Positions 6,686 to 15,696 of a DNA stretch of 64,000 nt are shown piece by piece. Source of the DNA: SHZI01 sp031409515 (GTDB lineage: Bacteria; Pseudomonadota; Gammaproteobacteria; Steroidobacterales; GCA-2729495); the NCBI GenBank assembly GCA_031409515.1, contig JANNXJ010000032.1, positions 41,321 to 105,320 on the forward strand, written 5' to 3'. Each line of letters starts with the position of its first letter. Positions within the stretch are counted from its first letter, which is position 1. A program made the translations under genes and the position numbers. Under the pieces are notes generated by a model. That model saw only the letters and a list, made by a program, of their open reading frames with translations. It was not told the origin of the DNA and searched no databases.

Positions 6686-8743
6686 ATGCGCAGCCTGTCC
6701 GCCCTGACGCTGCTGGCCACCCTGCTCGTGGCCTGCGGCGAGTCAACACAACCTGTGCCGCCCCAGGCGGCCGCGCTGGAGCCGGCCACTGGCGGCCTCG
6801 GCTTCGACCCGGCAGAACTCGACCAGGCCATCCGCCCGCAGGACGACTTCTGGCGGTACGTCAACGGTAAGTGGCTCGCCACCACCGCCATTCCGGCGGA
6901 CCGGTCCGGGTACGGCAGTTTTCAGATAGTGGACGAGATGACCGAGCGCCAGTTGCGGGCGCTGGTTGAGGAAGCCGCGCAGCAGCCCGGATCAACCGGC
7001 TCCGACGCGCAGAAGATCGGCGGGCTCTACTCGAGCTTCATGGACGAGGCGCGGGTCGAAGCACTGGGGGTGCAGCCACTGGATCCGGACCTTGCTGCGA
7101 TCAACGCACTGCGTACGCATGATGACGTGATTGCCTACTTCGGTACGGCACTGGCGGCCGGCGTGCAGACGCCCGTGCAGTGGTATGTGGACGCCGACGC
7201 CACCGACCCCACGCGCAACCTGGCCTACTTCTGGCAGGACGGGCTTGGCCTGCCGGACCGGGACTACTACCTGGACGATCGCGCCGAGCTCAAGGTGGCG
7301 CGGGCCGCGTACGAGGCCCACATAGAAAAGATGTATGGCCTCGCGGGATGGAAGGATGGCGCAGGGGCGGCGCGCGCCATTGTCGCCCTCGAGCGGCGCA
7401 TCGCCGAACGTCACTGGTCCGCCGTGCAGAATCGCGACGACGAGAAGATCTACCGGAACCAGGTGGACCTCGCAGCGGCCGCCCAGCAGTTTCCGGAATT
7501 CGCCTGGCCGCAATTCCTGGCAGCGGCAGCCCTTGAACCGCCTGGCAAGTTCGTGGTGGCCCAGACCGACTACTTTGCTGCCCTGGGGGCCCTCGTGCGC
7601 TCAGTGCCCGTAGCCGACTGGCAGACCTGGCTGCGCTTCAAGACCCTGAAGCGCTACGCGCCGTTCCTCAGCGCCGGGCTCGTGCAGGAAGACTTCGCCT
7701 TTGAGGGCGGCGTACTCAAGGGCATCAAGGAAAACACGCCCCGCTGGAAGCGCGGGGTGAAGCTGGCCAGCCAATCGCTGGGGGATCTGGTCGGCAAGGC
7801 TTACGTTGCGCGCTACTTTCCGCCGTCCTCGAAAGCGCGCATGGACCGGATGATTGCCGACCTGAAGGCTGCCTATCACGAGTCCATCGATCAGCTCGCC
7901 TGGATGACGCCAGAGACCAAGAAGGCCGCCCAGGCGAAGCTCGCCAGGTTCCGCAGCAAGATTGGCTACCCGGACCGGTGGAAGGACTACTCCTCGGTCA
8001 GCATTGTTGCCAGCGACCTGGCAGGAAACCTCCGGCGCACCCAGGCCTTTGCCCACGCCTACAACGCCGCCCGGCTCAACAAGCCGGTCGACCCGAACGA
8101 GTGGCTGATGACGCCGCAGACCGTGAACGCCTATTACCAGTCTACGGCGAATGAGATCGTCTTTCCGGCGGCCATCCTGCAGCCCCCGTTCTTCGACCCG
8201 GCCGCGGACGATGCGCACAACTATGGCAGCATTGGTGCGGTCATCGGCCACGAGTTCAGCCACGGCTTCGACGACCAGGGCCGCAAGTTCGACGGGGATG
8301 GTCGTCTCCGGGACTGGTGGACGCCGGCGGACGCTGCGCAGTACACGGAACGCACGCAACGGCTGGTGGCCCGCTACAACGGCTTCCGCCCGCTGCCGAA
8401 CTTCAGCGTGAACGGCCAGCTGACGCTGGGCGAGAACATCGCGGACCTGGCGGGCCTGACCATGACCCACCGTGCCTGGCAACGTTCACTCCAGGGCAAG
8501 GCAGCCCCCGTGATCGACGGCTTCACCGGCGAGCAACGGCTCTTCATTGGCTTTGCCTATGCCTTCCGGGGCATGGACCGCCCCCAGCGCCTGCAGGCGC
8601 AACTGCTCAGCGACCCGCATTCCCCCGACGAATACCGGGTGACGGGCGTGCTGCCGAATGTGCCTGCGTTCTACACCGCCTTCGGCGTCAGTCCGACCGA
8701 CAAGATGTACCTGCCACCGGAGCAGCGCGTGGCAATCTGGTAA
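6686..8743 (+). CDS. M13-family (neprilysin/PepO-like) zinc metallopeptidase lipoprotein
   Basis: 685 residues starting MRSLSALTLLATLLVACGES, a lipoprotein signal with Cys in the LVAC lipobox. M13 hallmarks are an N-terminal DDFWRYVNGKWL, the substrate-binding VNAYYQSTANEIVFPAAIL, the zinc motif VIGHEFSHGFDDQGRKFD, the third zinc ligand in LGENIADLAGL, and a short VAIW C-terminus resembling the usual C-x-x-W end. Length fits the family. It should degrade peptides in the periplasm. The stop codon lies one base before a 106-bp palindromic repeat. Confidence 0.95.
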   Translation: MRSLSALTLLATLLVACGESTQPVPPQAAALEPATGGLGFDPAELDQAIRPQDDFWRYVNGKWLATTAIPADRSGYGSFQIVDEMTERQLRALVEEAAQQPGSTGSDAQKIGGLYSSFMDEARVEALGVQPLDPDLAAINALRTHDDVIAYFGTALAAGVQTPVQWYVDADATDPTRNLAYFWQDGLGLPDRDYYLDDRAELKVARAAYEAHIEKMYGLAGWKDGAGAARAIVALERRIAERHWSAVQNRDDEKIYRNQVDLAAAAQQFPEFAWPQFLAAAALEPPGKFVVAQTDYFAALGALVRSVPVADWQTWLRFKTLKRYAPFLSAGLVQEDFAFEGGVLKGIKENTPRWKRGVKLASQSLGDLVGKAYVARYFPPSSKARMDRMIADLKAAYHESIDQLAWMTPETKKAAQAKLARFRSKIGYPDRWKDYSSVSIVASDLAGNLRRTQAFAHAYNAARLNKPVDPNEWLMTPQTVNAYYQSTANEIVFPAAILQPPFFDPAADDAHNYGSIGAVIGHEFSHGFDDQGRKFDGDGRLRDWWTPADAAQYTERTQRLVARYNGFRPLPNFSVNGQLTLGENIADLAGLTMTHRAWQRSLQGKAAPVIDGFTGEQRLFIGFAYAFRGMDRPQRLQAQLLSDPHSPDEYRVTGVLPNVPAFYTAFGVSPTDKMYLPPEQRVAIW

Positions 8744-8744
8744 G

Positions 8745-8850
8745 AAGAATTGGGGACATGCCTAATTTCCGGCTGCCCTGATTTCCCGGAGATCCATCAG
8801 TCACAGCGGGAAATCAGGGCAGCCGGAAATTAGGCATGTCCCCAATTCTT
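8745..8850. repeat. 106-bp REPIN-like palindrome, family A (GGGGACATGCCTAATTTCC)
   Basis: Perfectly complementary 43-base arms (8745-8787 and 8808-8850) flank a 20-base loop. The outer arm contains TTGGGGACATGCCTAATTT; the same core in both arms recurs at 18456-18516 with a shorter stem. The element fills the whole gap between two convergent genes, and its right arm encodes the last five residues (NWGHA) and the TAA of the UbiD-like gene. It could act as a bidirectional terminator. Such elements are often mobilised by REP-associated tyrosine transposases; none is in the window. Confidence 0.92.
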
Positions 8851-10347
8851 GAGGTACTCGTCCCACTTGCCGTCCACCAGCGGGAAGCTCTCCGGCGCGC
8901 CCTTCACCAGCAACTCCCGGTTCAGGGGCGCCCAGCTCTTGGGGCCACCCTCGGCCTCCAGCTGGCGGGTGGCGTCGATGATCATCTTGCTCGATAGCGC
9001 CCAGTGGGGGCGGCTGGGGTCCGGCATCATCATCTGGGTCTGGGGAATCATCAGGCTGGCGGACGGCTGCCAGCGGGCGCCCAGCGCGTGGAGGATCTGG
9101 CTGGGCTCCAGGATGTTGATGTCCTTGTCCACCACGATCACCACCTTGTTCAGCCCGATGTTCGCCGCCAGGTACTGGCCTGCCGCCATGCCCTCGCCCG
9201 GCAGCTTCTTGTCGATGCTGATCACGATCACGCCGTTCGCGCCCCGGGGCGAGTAGAGCCCCGTGAGGTTCGGGATGAGCTTGCGGTACATGAAGAAGTT
9301 GGCCGCAATCTGCGGTGAGCGGGGCATGTCGCAGGTGAGCCCGGTGAAGGAGTTCAGGATCCAGGGCTTCTCCCGGTGGGTGATGCACTGGATGTTCATG
9401 TAGAAATTGTTGGGCTTCATCGGGCCGAGATACCCGTACATCTCGCCGTAGGGGCCCTCGTCCAGGCCTTCATCCAGCGGCACCTCGCCCTCGATGATCA
9501 TCTCCGCGTGGGCCGGCACGCGAATGTCGCTGGTCTCGCATTTCACCACCTCGAGAGCCTTGCCCCGCAGGCCGCCGGCAAACTCGAGCTCGTCCTCCTG
9601 GTAGCCCGCCATCTTGGTGCTGCTGGCGCAGAAGGTGAACGGGTCGGCCCCCACGGCGATGGCCACCTTCGCCACCTTGTCGCCCCGCTTGCGCATGGAG
9701 GTCAAGATGCGCCAGCCGTGCTGGGTGGGCTCCGGGTTGATGCTGATCCGCTTGCCGTCGCGAACCTGGCAGCGGTAGGTGCCGGTGTTCTTGCCAAACT
9801 CCGGGTCATCCATGATGACGGAGGTGATATTGATGTAGCGGCCCGCATCGGCGGGATTGTTCCTGAGCCAGGCAAACTTCTCGATGTCTACGGCGTCGCC
9901 CTTCAGGATGACCTGCTTGCACGGCGCGCTGCGGGGGTTGCTGAGTTCCACCGGGGGAATCCGCTGCCAGCTGCCGCCCACGTCCAGCCGCTTCTCCATC
10001 TCCTTCATCACCGCGTGGTACATCTGCTGGTAGTCGCTGGTGATCTCCGGCACGCCGAAGAGCACCGCCTCGTCGGGCCAGCGACCGTAGGGGTTGGCCA
10101 GCAGCGGCCCTTCCATCCACTTCCCGTTGATCCGGATGCGGTCCACCATGAAGGCGGGGGCATTCTCGATGCCGAACTTGTCGATCAAACGGTAGGCGAA
10201 GGCCGTGACCTCGTACTGGTCCTGGTCCATGGCCTCCACATGCAGCACCCGGCCCCGGGCCTCAAGAGCGCGGACGTAGTCGCGGATGGAGTCGAAGGTG
10301 GCGGGGCCGGAGGGCGTGACGACAGGACGGGGGACAGCAGCGTGCAT
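8830..10347 (-). CDS. UbiD-family prenyl-FMN-dependent decarboxylase
   Basis: 505 residues from ATG 10347, preceded by AAGGAAG. The protein matches the UbiD family (aromatic or alpha,beta-unsaturated acid decarboxylases using prenylated FMN): TGTYRCQVRDGKRISINPEPTQHG, the cofactor-site region GGLRGKALEVVKCETSDI, the Glu-rich EGEVPLDEGLDEGPYGEMYGY, and VVIVVDKDINI near the C-terminus. No ubiX-like prenyltransferase gene is nearby. A divergent-pathway LysR regulator lies upstream on the same strand. The C-terminus (NWGHA-stop) is encoded by the palindromic repeat, so the native end may have been trimmed or replaced. The substrate cannot be deduced. Confidence 0.92.
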   Translation of the reverse strand: MHAAVPRPVVTPSGPATFDSIRDYVRALEARGRVLHVEAMDQDQYEVTAFAYRLIDKFGIENAPAFMVDRIRINGKWMEGPLLANPYGRWPDEAVLFGVPEITSDYQQMYHAVMKEMEKRLDVGGSWQRIPPVELSNPRSAPCKQVILKGDAVDIEKFAWLRNNPADAGRYINITSVIMDDPEFGKNTGTYRCQVRDGKRISINPEPTQHGWRILTSMRKRGDKVAKVAIAVGADPFTFCASSTKMAGYQEDELEFAGGLRGKALEVVKCETSDIRVPAHAEMIIEGEVPLDEGLDEGPYGEMYGYLGPMKPNNFYMNIQCITHREKPWILNSFTGLTCDMPRSPQIAANFFMYRKLIPNLTGLYSPRGANGVIVISIDKKLPGEGMAAGQYLAANIGLNKVVIVVDKDINILEPSQILHALGARWQPSASLMIPQTQMMMPDPSRPHWALSSKMIIDATRQLEAEGGPKSWAPLNRELLVKGAPESFPLVDGKWDEYLKNWGHA

Positions 10348-10430
10348 GGCGCTTCCTTCTGGGCTGGGTGACCCCACCTTATTCCGGACCGGCCCGGACG
10401 GACAGGGGTACGGGGACCGCGCTCCGGTTG

Positions 10431-11363
10431 TCAGCCTGCGCTGACTGCCAGCTCCGCCTCAGCCTGACGCACCTCGGCCATGAAGGCGAGCGCGGCGGGG
10501 GACAGGGTCCGGCCCTTCAGGTGCACGAAGCCATAGTTGGTGGTGAGCCAGGCCGGATGGCAGTCGACCATGGCCAGCGTGCCAGCGGCAGCCTCACTGG
10601 CTATCGACTGCACGGGCAACAGCGCGACAGCGTCGCAGACCGGCACGATGCGCTTCGCGAGGGCGATAGACTCGATATGCAGTGGCGGGATCAGATCACC
10701 GCTGAGCGGATCATTCTTGAGCGTGGGTGTCGGCGGACCGGCGCTCTCCCCGAAGCGCCGGGGCAGGCGGGCACCGACCAGCGGGAAGGCAAGGATGCGC
10801 GTGATGGAGGGGCTTCGCTCCCCGAGCAACGGGTGGCCGGGCCGGCAGACAAACGCGACCGGATGGCGCGGCAAGGGCTCGAGCGCCATGCGGGACTCGT
10901 TCTGGAAAGGACTGAGCTCGACGACGGCCACGTCCACCTCGTCAGCGGTCACCAGGGCAATGACTTCCCGCCACTGGACGGCCTGCAGGGAGACCCGGAT
11001 CCCCGGATACCGCGCCGACAAATGGCCGACGGCCGTACCCACGGAGAGTTCCGCGGGGTACAGGCCGGCGCCGATGCGCAGTTCCCCAGACTCCAGCCCC
11101 CGAAGGGACTCGATCTCCTTGCTGAGGGCGCCCAGCTCACCGATCAGGCTGCGGCCACGCTCCACGAGCAGGGCGCCAAAGGGAGTCGGCAGGACGGCTG
11201 TCCGGCTCCGGTCAAAGAGCCGCACGCCAAGGGTCGACTCCAGGGCTGTGATGCTGCGAGAGAGGGCCGGCTGACTGACCTGGAGCGCCAGGGCTGCCCG
11301 GCGGTAACTGCCCAGATCCGCCAGAGTGACGACCTGGCGCAGGGCAGAGAGATCCAGCTTCAT
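10431..11363 (-). CDS. LysR-family transcriptional regulator
   Basis: 310 residues. The N-terminal winged HTH is LSALRQVVTLADLGSYRRAALALQVSQPALSRSITALESTLGVRLFDR, followed by a type-2 periplasmic-binding-like effector domain (LRIGAGLYPAEL to the C-terminus). It is divergent from the arylsulfatase gene at 11466 with a 102-bp gap and upstream of the UbiD-like gene, so either could be its target. The effector is unknown. Confidence 0.93.
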   Translation of the reverse strand: MKLDLSALRQVVTLADLGSYRRAALALQVSQPALSRSITALESTLGVRLFDRSRTAVLPTPFGALLVERGRSLIGELGALSKEIESLRGLESGELRIGAGLYPAELSVGTAVGHLSARYPGIRVSLQAVQWREVIALVTADEVDVAVVELSPFQNESRMALEPLPRHPVAFVCRPGHPLLGERSPSITRILAFPLVGARLPRRFGESAGPPTPTLKNDPLSGDLIPPLHIESIALAKRIVPVCDAVALLPVQSIASEAAAGTLAMVDCHPAWLTTNYGFVHLKGRTLSPAALAFMAEVRQAEAELAVSAG

Positions 11364-11465
11364 ACCAAAAGAGTATCAATTGCCTCTTTAAATTACATCG
11401 ACATCATACGTCGGCTTATGCAAAATGCTTCTTCCTGATCCGTACCCAACCCGAAGGTAAGCGCC
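11364..11465. promoter_or_regulatory. divergent lysR / arylsulfatase control region
   Basis: The region is AT-rich relative to its surroundings. It contains the inverted repeat CGAC-N7-GTCG at 11399-11413, a size and symmetry compatible with a LysR-type site, and TTTAAATTAC / TATCAATTG stretches that could serve as -10 boxes. No firm promoter can be called. Confidence 0.3.
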
Positions 11466-13016
11466 ATGCAACAGCAACGTCCCGCGCAACTCTTGTCCCT
11501 CCTGGCGGGAGGACTACTCTGGCTGATGACGACCCTGCCCGCTCTCGCCCAGCAGAAACCCAACATCCTCATCATCTGGGGCGACGACATCGGCGGCTTC
11601 AATATCAGCGCCTACAACCAGGGCGTGATGGGCTACAAGACCCCCAATATCGACAGCATCGCCAAAGAAGGCGCGCTGTTTACCGACTGGTACGGTCAGC
11701 AAAGCTGTACCGCCGGTCGCGCCGCCTTTATCACGGGGCAGTCCCCGATCCGCACCGGCCTCACCAAGGTGGGCCTGCCGGGCGCGCCGGAGGGCATGAA
11801 GAAGGAGGACCCGACGATTGCCACGCTGCTCAAGGCCCAGGGCTATGTCACGGGCCAGTTCGGCAAGAACCACCTGGGCGATCGCGACGAGATGCTGCCC
11901 ACTGCCCACGGGTTCGATGAATTCTTCGGCAACCTCTATCACCTGAACGCCGAGGAAGAGCCTGAGAATCCCGATTACCCGAAGAGTCCGGAGTTCAAGA
12001 AGAAGTTCGGTCCCCGCGGCGTGATTCACAGCTTCGCCGATGGCCGGATCACGGACACGGGGCCGCTGACCCGGAAGCGCATGGAAACCATCGACGGCGA
12101 AGTCACCGTCAAGGCGCTGGATTTCATGCAGCGGGCGAAGAATGACGGCAAGCCCTTCTTCATCTGGTGGAACTCCACCCGCATGCACGTCTTCACGCAC
12201 CTCAAGGCGGAGTCCGAAGGCAAGACCGGTCTTGGCATCTATGCCGACGGCATGGCCGAGCACGATGGGCACGTGGGTGAGGTGCTGGCCAAGTTGAAGG
12301 AACTGGGTCTCGACGAGAACACGATCGTCATGTACTCCACCGATAACGGCGCGGAGACCTTCACCTGGCCGGACGGCGGCACGACGATGTTCCGCGGCGA
12401 GAAGAACACCCAGTGGGAGGGCGGCTACCGCGTACCGACCATGATCCGCTGGCCCGGGGTGATCAAGCCCGGCACCATCATCAACGACATTGCCGCCCAC
12501 GAGGACATGCTGCCCACGCTGCTCGCGGCAGCCGGTGACGGGACCGTCAAGGAAAACCTGCTCAAGGGCCGCAAGCTTGGGAAACTCAACTACAAGGTGC
12601 ACCTGGACGGCTACGACCTGGGTCCCGCGCTGCGGGGCCAGGCTGCCTGGCCCCGCCACGAGTTCATCTACTGGACGGACGACGGCAGCGTCGCCGCGCT
12701 CCGCTACGACAACTGGAAGATCACGTTCCTCGAGCAGGAGGCTGAGGGCCTGAAGGTCTGGCAGAACCCCTTCACCGTCCTGCGTGCGCCAAAGATCACC
12801 AACCTGCGCATGGATCCCTTCGAGCGTGCCGAGCAGGAGCACGCCATGGGCTATCAGCGCTGGTACATGGACCGCATGTTCCTGATCGCACCGGCCGGCG
12901 CCTACGTGGGCCAGTGGCTGCAAAGCTTCAAGGAATTCCCGCCCCGCCAGAAGCCCGGCAGTTTCAATCTGGACCGGGTGATGGAAGCGGTGATGAGCAA
13001 CGCGGGCAAGCAGTAA
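11466..13016 (+). CDS. periplasmic arylsulfatase (formylglycine-dependent)
   Basis: 516 residues with a signal peptide ending near LPALAQQ. The sulfatase signature SCTAGRAAFITGQ contains the C-x-A/G-x-R core whose Cys is converted to formylglycine. Metal ligands are visible as WGDDIGG near the N-terminus and YSTDNGAE. GKNHLGDR and WEGGYRVPTMIRWPG are also typical. It removes sulfate from an ester, likely for sulfur scavenging or use of sulfated compounds. The extended C-terminal domain (YKVHLDGYDLGPAL, FIYWTDDGSVAALRYDNWKI) is common in this subgroup. No maturation enzyme is encoded in the window. Confidence 0.95.
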   Translation: MQQQRPAQLLSLLAGGLLWLMTTLPALAQQKPNILIIWGDDIGGFNISAYNQGVMGYKTPNIDSIAKEGALFTDWYGQQSCTAGRAAFITGQSPIRTGLTKVGLPGAPEGMKKEDPTIATLLKAQGYVTGQFGKNHLGDRDEMLPTAHGFDEFFGNLYHLNAEEEPENPDYPKSPEFKKKFGPRGVIHSFADGRITDTGPLTRKRMETIDGEVTVKALDFMQRAKNDGKPFFIWWNSTRMHVFTHLKAESEGKTGLGIYADGMAEHDGHVGEVLAKLKELGLDENTIVMYSTDNGAETFTWPDGGTTMFRGEKNTQWEGGYRVPTMIRWPGVIKPGTIINDIAAHEDMLPTLLAAAGDGTVKENLLKGRKLGKLNYKVHLDGYDLGPALRGQAAWPRHEFIYWTDDGSVAALRYDNWKITFLEQEAEGLKVWQNPFTVLRAPKITNLRMDPFERAEQEHAMGYQRWYMDRMFLIAPAGAYVGQWLQSFKEFPPRQKPGSFNLDRVMEAVMSNAGKQ

Positions 13017-13076
13017 GGGCTGATTCATCTGCTGAGTCGCTAGTCGTTACGCGCGGGCGGTGGCTGCAATCCGGGA

Positions 13077-13109
13077 GGGCCGGCGGTAATCTGTGACCGC
13101 TGGCCCTTT
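13077..13109 (+). terminator. intrinsic terminator after the arylsulfatase gene
   Basis: An 11-bp stem (GGGCCGGCGGT at 13077-13087 with ACCGCTGGCCC at 13096-13106, one G-T wobble), an 8-base loop and a short T-rich tail. The rest of the gap to 13280 holds a 14-bp direct duplication containing TTCCGCCAGCAGG (13199-13211 and 13213-13225) and no convincing gene. Confidence 0.65.
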
Positions 13110-13280
13110 CACTTTCTGACACGGGAATCCCGCTCCATGACCTCCACTTCGACCCGCTGGGCCAGCGTGTTTCCGCCGGCAGCGCGCTAGGGCCGCCGTT
13201 CCGCCAGCAGGGTTCCGCCAGCAGGATAGGGCCGAACCGGCGCTGCACAGAGGCCGCCGGGTCCACTACACTCCTCTCCC

Positions 13281-14231
13281 ATGAAATGGTTAAAGCGCCT
13301 CGGTCTTGGCTTCCTCGGCCTGCTCGCCACCCTCTGGGTGGGCCTGGTCATCTACGCCTACTGGCCAACCGGAATCGAGGAAGTCCCCGCCGTGAACCTG
13401 GCCGGGCCGGCGGACCGGTTCGTCAACGTCGATGGCGTGAACATCCGCTACCAGACCTGGGGCACTCCGGCTGCGGACAAGCCCACGGCCCTGCTGCTCC
13501 ATGGCTTTGGCAATTCTCTCCAGAGCTTCCGCCTGCTGGCGCCCCTGCTGGCTGACCGCTACTACGTGGTGGCCATCGACATGCCGGGCTTTGGCCTGTC
13601 GGATAAACCAGCGCCCTTCGACTACAAGAACGCGCATCAGGCTGAAATGATCTCAGCTCTCATCAAGACCCTCGACCTGAAGAGTGTCGTCGTGGGGGGC
13701 CACTCCCTCGGCGGGGCCATCGCGGCGCGGGTCGCGCTGGAATCCCCGCAGGTCATCGGCCTCGTCGTCATGAACCCGGGCATCATCAACAGCGGCGTCC
13801 CAGCGATCGCCAAGTACCTGGTGTTCCCCTTCCCCCGCATCCAGGCCAAGCTTTTCGGTGACGCGGAATTCCGCAGCGGATTCCTGCGCAACTCCTTCAT
13901 CAATCCGGCCATCGTCACCGACGACGTGGTCCGGGATCTCGGCCGCACATCCCAGACCGAGGGTTACATGAGCGGCATGACCAGCATGATGGGCCAGTAC
14001 AGCGAGCCGGATGAATTGGCCATGCTGCCCCGACTCACCGTCCCCTCCCTGATCGTCTGGGGCCAGCTCGATCGCAACAAGACCATGGCCGAGCTCGAGG
14101 AACTGAAGGCTAATCTGCCCCGGAGCACCGCCGTGCTCGTCCCGACGTCCGGGCACTACGTGCAGGAAGAAGCGCCGGCTGAAACCGCTGCAGCCATGAA
14201 TGCCTTCGCGGACCGCGTGATGCCACTGTAG
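13281..14231 (+). CDS. membrane-anchored alpha/beta hydrolase
   Basis: 316 residues: an N-terminal membrane helix (about 5-27, LGLGFLGLLATLWVGLVIYAYW), then an alpha/beta-hydrolase fold. Motifs are LLLHGFGNSLQSF (oxyanion HG), VVGGHSLGGAIAARVAL (nucleophile Ser), VWGQLDRNK (acid) and TSGHYVQEEAP (catalytic His). It resembles the hydrolase at 44272-45216 in topology and in the RFVNVDGVNIRY / RFLNVDGVRIHY segment, so the two are paralogs. The reaction is unknown. Its TAG stop is part of a GTAGGAGCG hairpin repeat. Confidence 0.9.
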   Translation: MKWLKRLGLGFLGLLATLWVGLVIYAYWPTGIEEVPAVNLAGPADRFVNVDGVNIRYQTWGTPAADKPTALLLHGFGNSLQSFRLLAPLLADRYYVVAIDMPGFGLSDKPAPFDYKNAHQAEMISALIKTLDLKSVVVGGHSLGGAIAARVALESPQVIGLVVMNPGIINSGVPAIAKYLVFPFPRIQAKLFGDAEFRSGFLRNSFINPAIVTDDVVRDLGRTSQTEGYMSGMTSMMGQYSEPDELAMLPRLTVPSLIVWGQLDRNKTMAELEELKANLPRSTAVLVPTSGHYVQEEAPAETAAAMNAFADRVMPL

Positions 14232-14250
14232 GAGCGCCTTTAGGCGCGAT
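14228..14250. repeat. GTAGGAGCG hairpin repeat, copy 1
   Basis: GTAGGAGCGCC then TTTA then GGCGCGAT, with a 5-bp stem (14234-14238 / 14243-14247). It is the same family as 50797-50819 on the other strand. This hairpin class is common between genes in Pseudomonas and Xanthomonas relatives. Here it contributes the stop codon of the hydrolase and lies 11 bases before purT. Confidence 0.75.
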
Positions 14251-14261
14251 ACCGCAAAACC

Positions 14262-15443
14262 ATGACCACCATCGGCACTCCCCTCTCCCCCGGCGCCACC
14301 CGTCTGCTCCTCCTGGGCTCCGGCGAACTGGGCAAGGAAGTGGCCATCGAGGCGCAGCGCCTGGGCCTCGAGGTGATTGCCGTCGACCGCTACACCAACG
14401 CGCCGGCCATGCAGGTCGCCCACCGCTCCCACGTCATCAGCATGCTTGACGCGGCAGCCCTGCGCGGCGTGATCGCGCAGGAGCGACCCCACTTCATCGT
14501 GCCGGAGATCGAGGCCATCGCCACGGCTGAGCTGATCGCCCTCGAGGCCGGGGGTTACACCGTGATTCCCACGGCCCGGGCCGCGCAGCTGACGATGGAT
14601 CGCGAGGGCATCCGCCGCCTGGCCGCGGAGACGCTTGGGCTGGCGACCTCCCCCTTCCGCTTTGCCGGGACGCTGGAGGAATACCGGACCGCCGTTGCCA
14701 CCATCGGCATGCCCTGCATCGTGAAGCCGGTGATGTCCAGCTCGGGCAAGGGCCAGAGCACGGTACGCACCGCGGCCGATATCCAGAAGGCCTGGGACTA
14801 CGCGCAGGGCGGCGGGCGCGCTGGCGCCGGCCGCGTGATCGTGGAGGGCTTCATCGACTTCGACTACGAGATTACCCAGCTCACCATCCGCCATGCCGGT
14901 GGCACGGCGTTCTGCGAACCCATCGGGCACCTGCAGATCGACGGCGACTACCGGGAGTCCTGGCAACCCCACCCCATGAGTCCGAAGGCCCTGGCCCAGA
15001 GCCGGCGCATCGCCGCCGCGGTGACGGGCGAACTGGGTGGGCGGGGAATCTTCGGCGTGGAACTCTTCGTGAAGGGCAACCAGGTCTGGTTCAGCGAGGT
15101 GTCACCCCGGCCCCACGACACGGGCCTCGTCACGCTGATCTCCCAGGATCTCTCCCAGTTCGCCCTGCACGTCCGGGCCATACTCGGCCTGCCGATCCCC
15201 AACATCGCCCAGCACGGTCCTTCGGCATCCTGCGCCCTGCTGATCCAGGGCGACTCGGCTGACCTCACGTTCCAAAATGTGGAAGCGGCGCTCAAGGAAC
15301 CAGACACAGCACTACGCCTGTTCGGCAAACCGGAAGTGCGGGGAAAGCGGCGCATGGGTGTGTCCCTTGCCCGGGCCGCGACACTGGATGAAGCCCGGGC
15401 GAAGGCACGACGGGCGGCAGCGGCAATCACGACCACGGCGTAG
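14262..15443 (+). CDS. purT: formate-dependent phosphoribosylglycinamide formyltransferase (GAR transformylase 2)
   Basis: 393 residues, the normal PurT length. This ATP-grasp enzyme makes formyl-GAR from GAR, formate and ATP in purine synthesis. Motifs are RLLLLGSGELGKEVAIEAQRLG (N-terminal Rossmann-like domain), VDRYTNAPAMQVAHRSHVI, the E-I-E-A-I-A formate-site segment, PVMSSSGKGQS (ATP-grasp loop), and FGVELFVKGNQVWFSEVSPRPHDTG (metal and nucleotide ligands). It appears monocistronic or co-transcribed with the upstream hydrolase (30-base gap). Confidence 0.97.
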   Translation: MTTIGTPLSPGATRLLLLGSGELGKEVAIEAQRLGLEVIAVDRYTNAPAMQVAHRSHVISMLDAAALRGVIAQERPHFIVPEIEAIATAELIALEAGGYTVIPTARAAQLTMDREGIRRLAAETLGLATSPFRFAGTLEEYRTAVATIGMPCIVKPVMSSSGKGQSTVRTAADIQKAWDYAQGGGRAGAGRVIVEGFIDFDYEITQLTIRHAGGTAFCEPIGHLQIDGDYRESWQPHPMSPKALAQSRRIAAAVTGELGGRGIFGVELFVKGNQVWFSEVSPRPHDTGLVTLISQDLSQFALHVRAILGLPIPNIAQHGPSASCALLIQGDSADLTFQNVEAALKEPDTALRLFGKPEVRGKRRMGVSLARAATLDEARAKARRAAAAITTTA

Positions 15444-15696
15444 CGACGACCGGCGCGGATAACAGGCCATTCAAGGGCGGTCCGGGTGGCTCGTGTCGCC
15501 AGCGGATGATCCCTCGCCCGTCTTGCACTATCTGCGGGGCATCAGCTGCGGGCGAGGAGGTTGCGCGGTCCGAAGTTGGCAATCTGGGCCTCCAAGACAG
15601 CCACTCTTGAGCCAAGGGTTGGCAACTCCTTGCGGATCATCCTTGTCCGTCTATCCAAATGCTAGCCCGGACACGTCCTAGGTGCCGTGGGCAGTC

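Noticed and set aside
11514..13028. 504-codon minus-strand frame over the arylsulfatase
   Set aside because: Shadow frame; the sulfatase on the plus strand has signal peptide and catalytic signature.
13137..13190. 17-codon frame MTSTSTRWASVFPPAAR between sulfatase and hydrolase genes
   Set aside because: Too short, no clear ribosome-binding site, no similarity; kept as intergenic.
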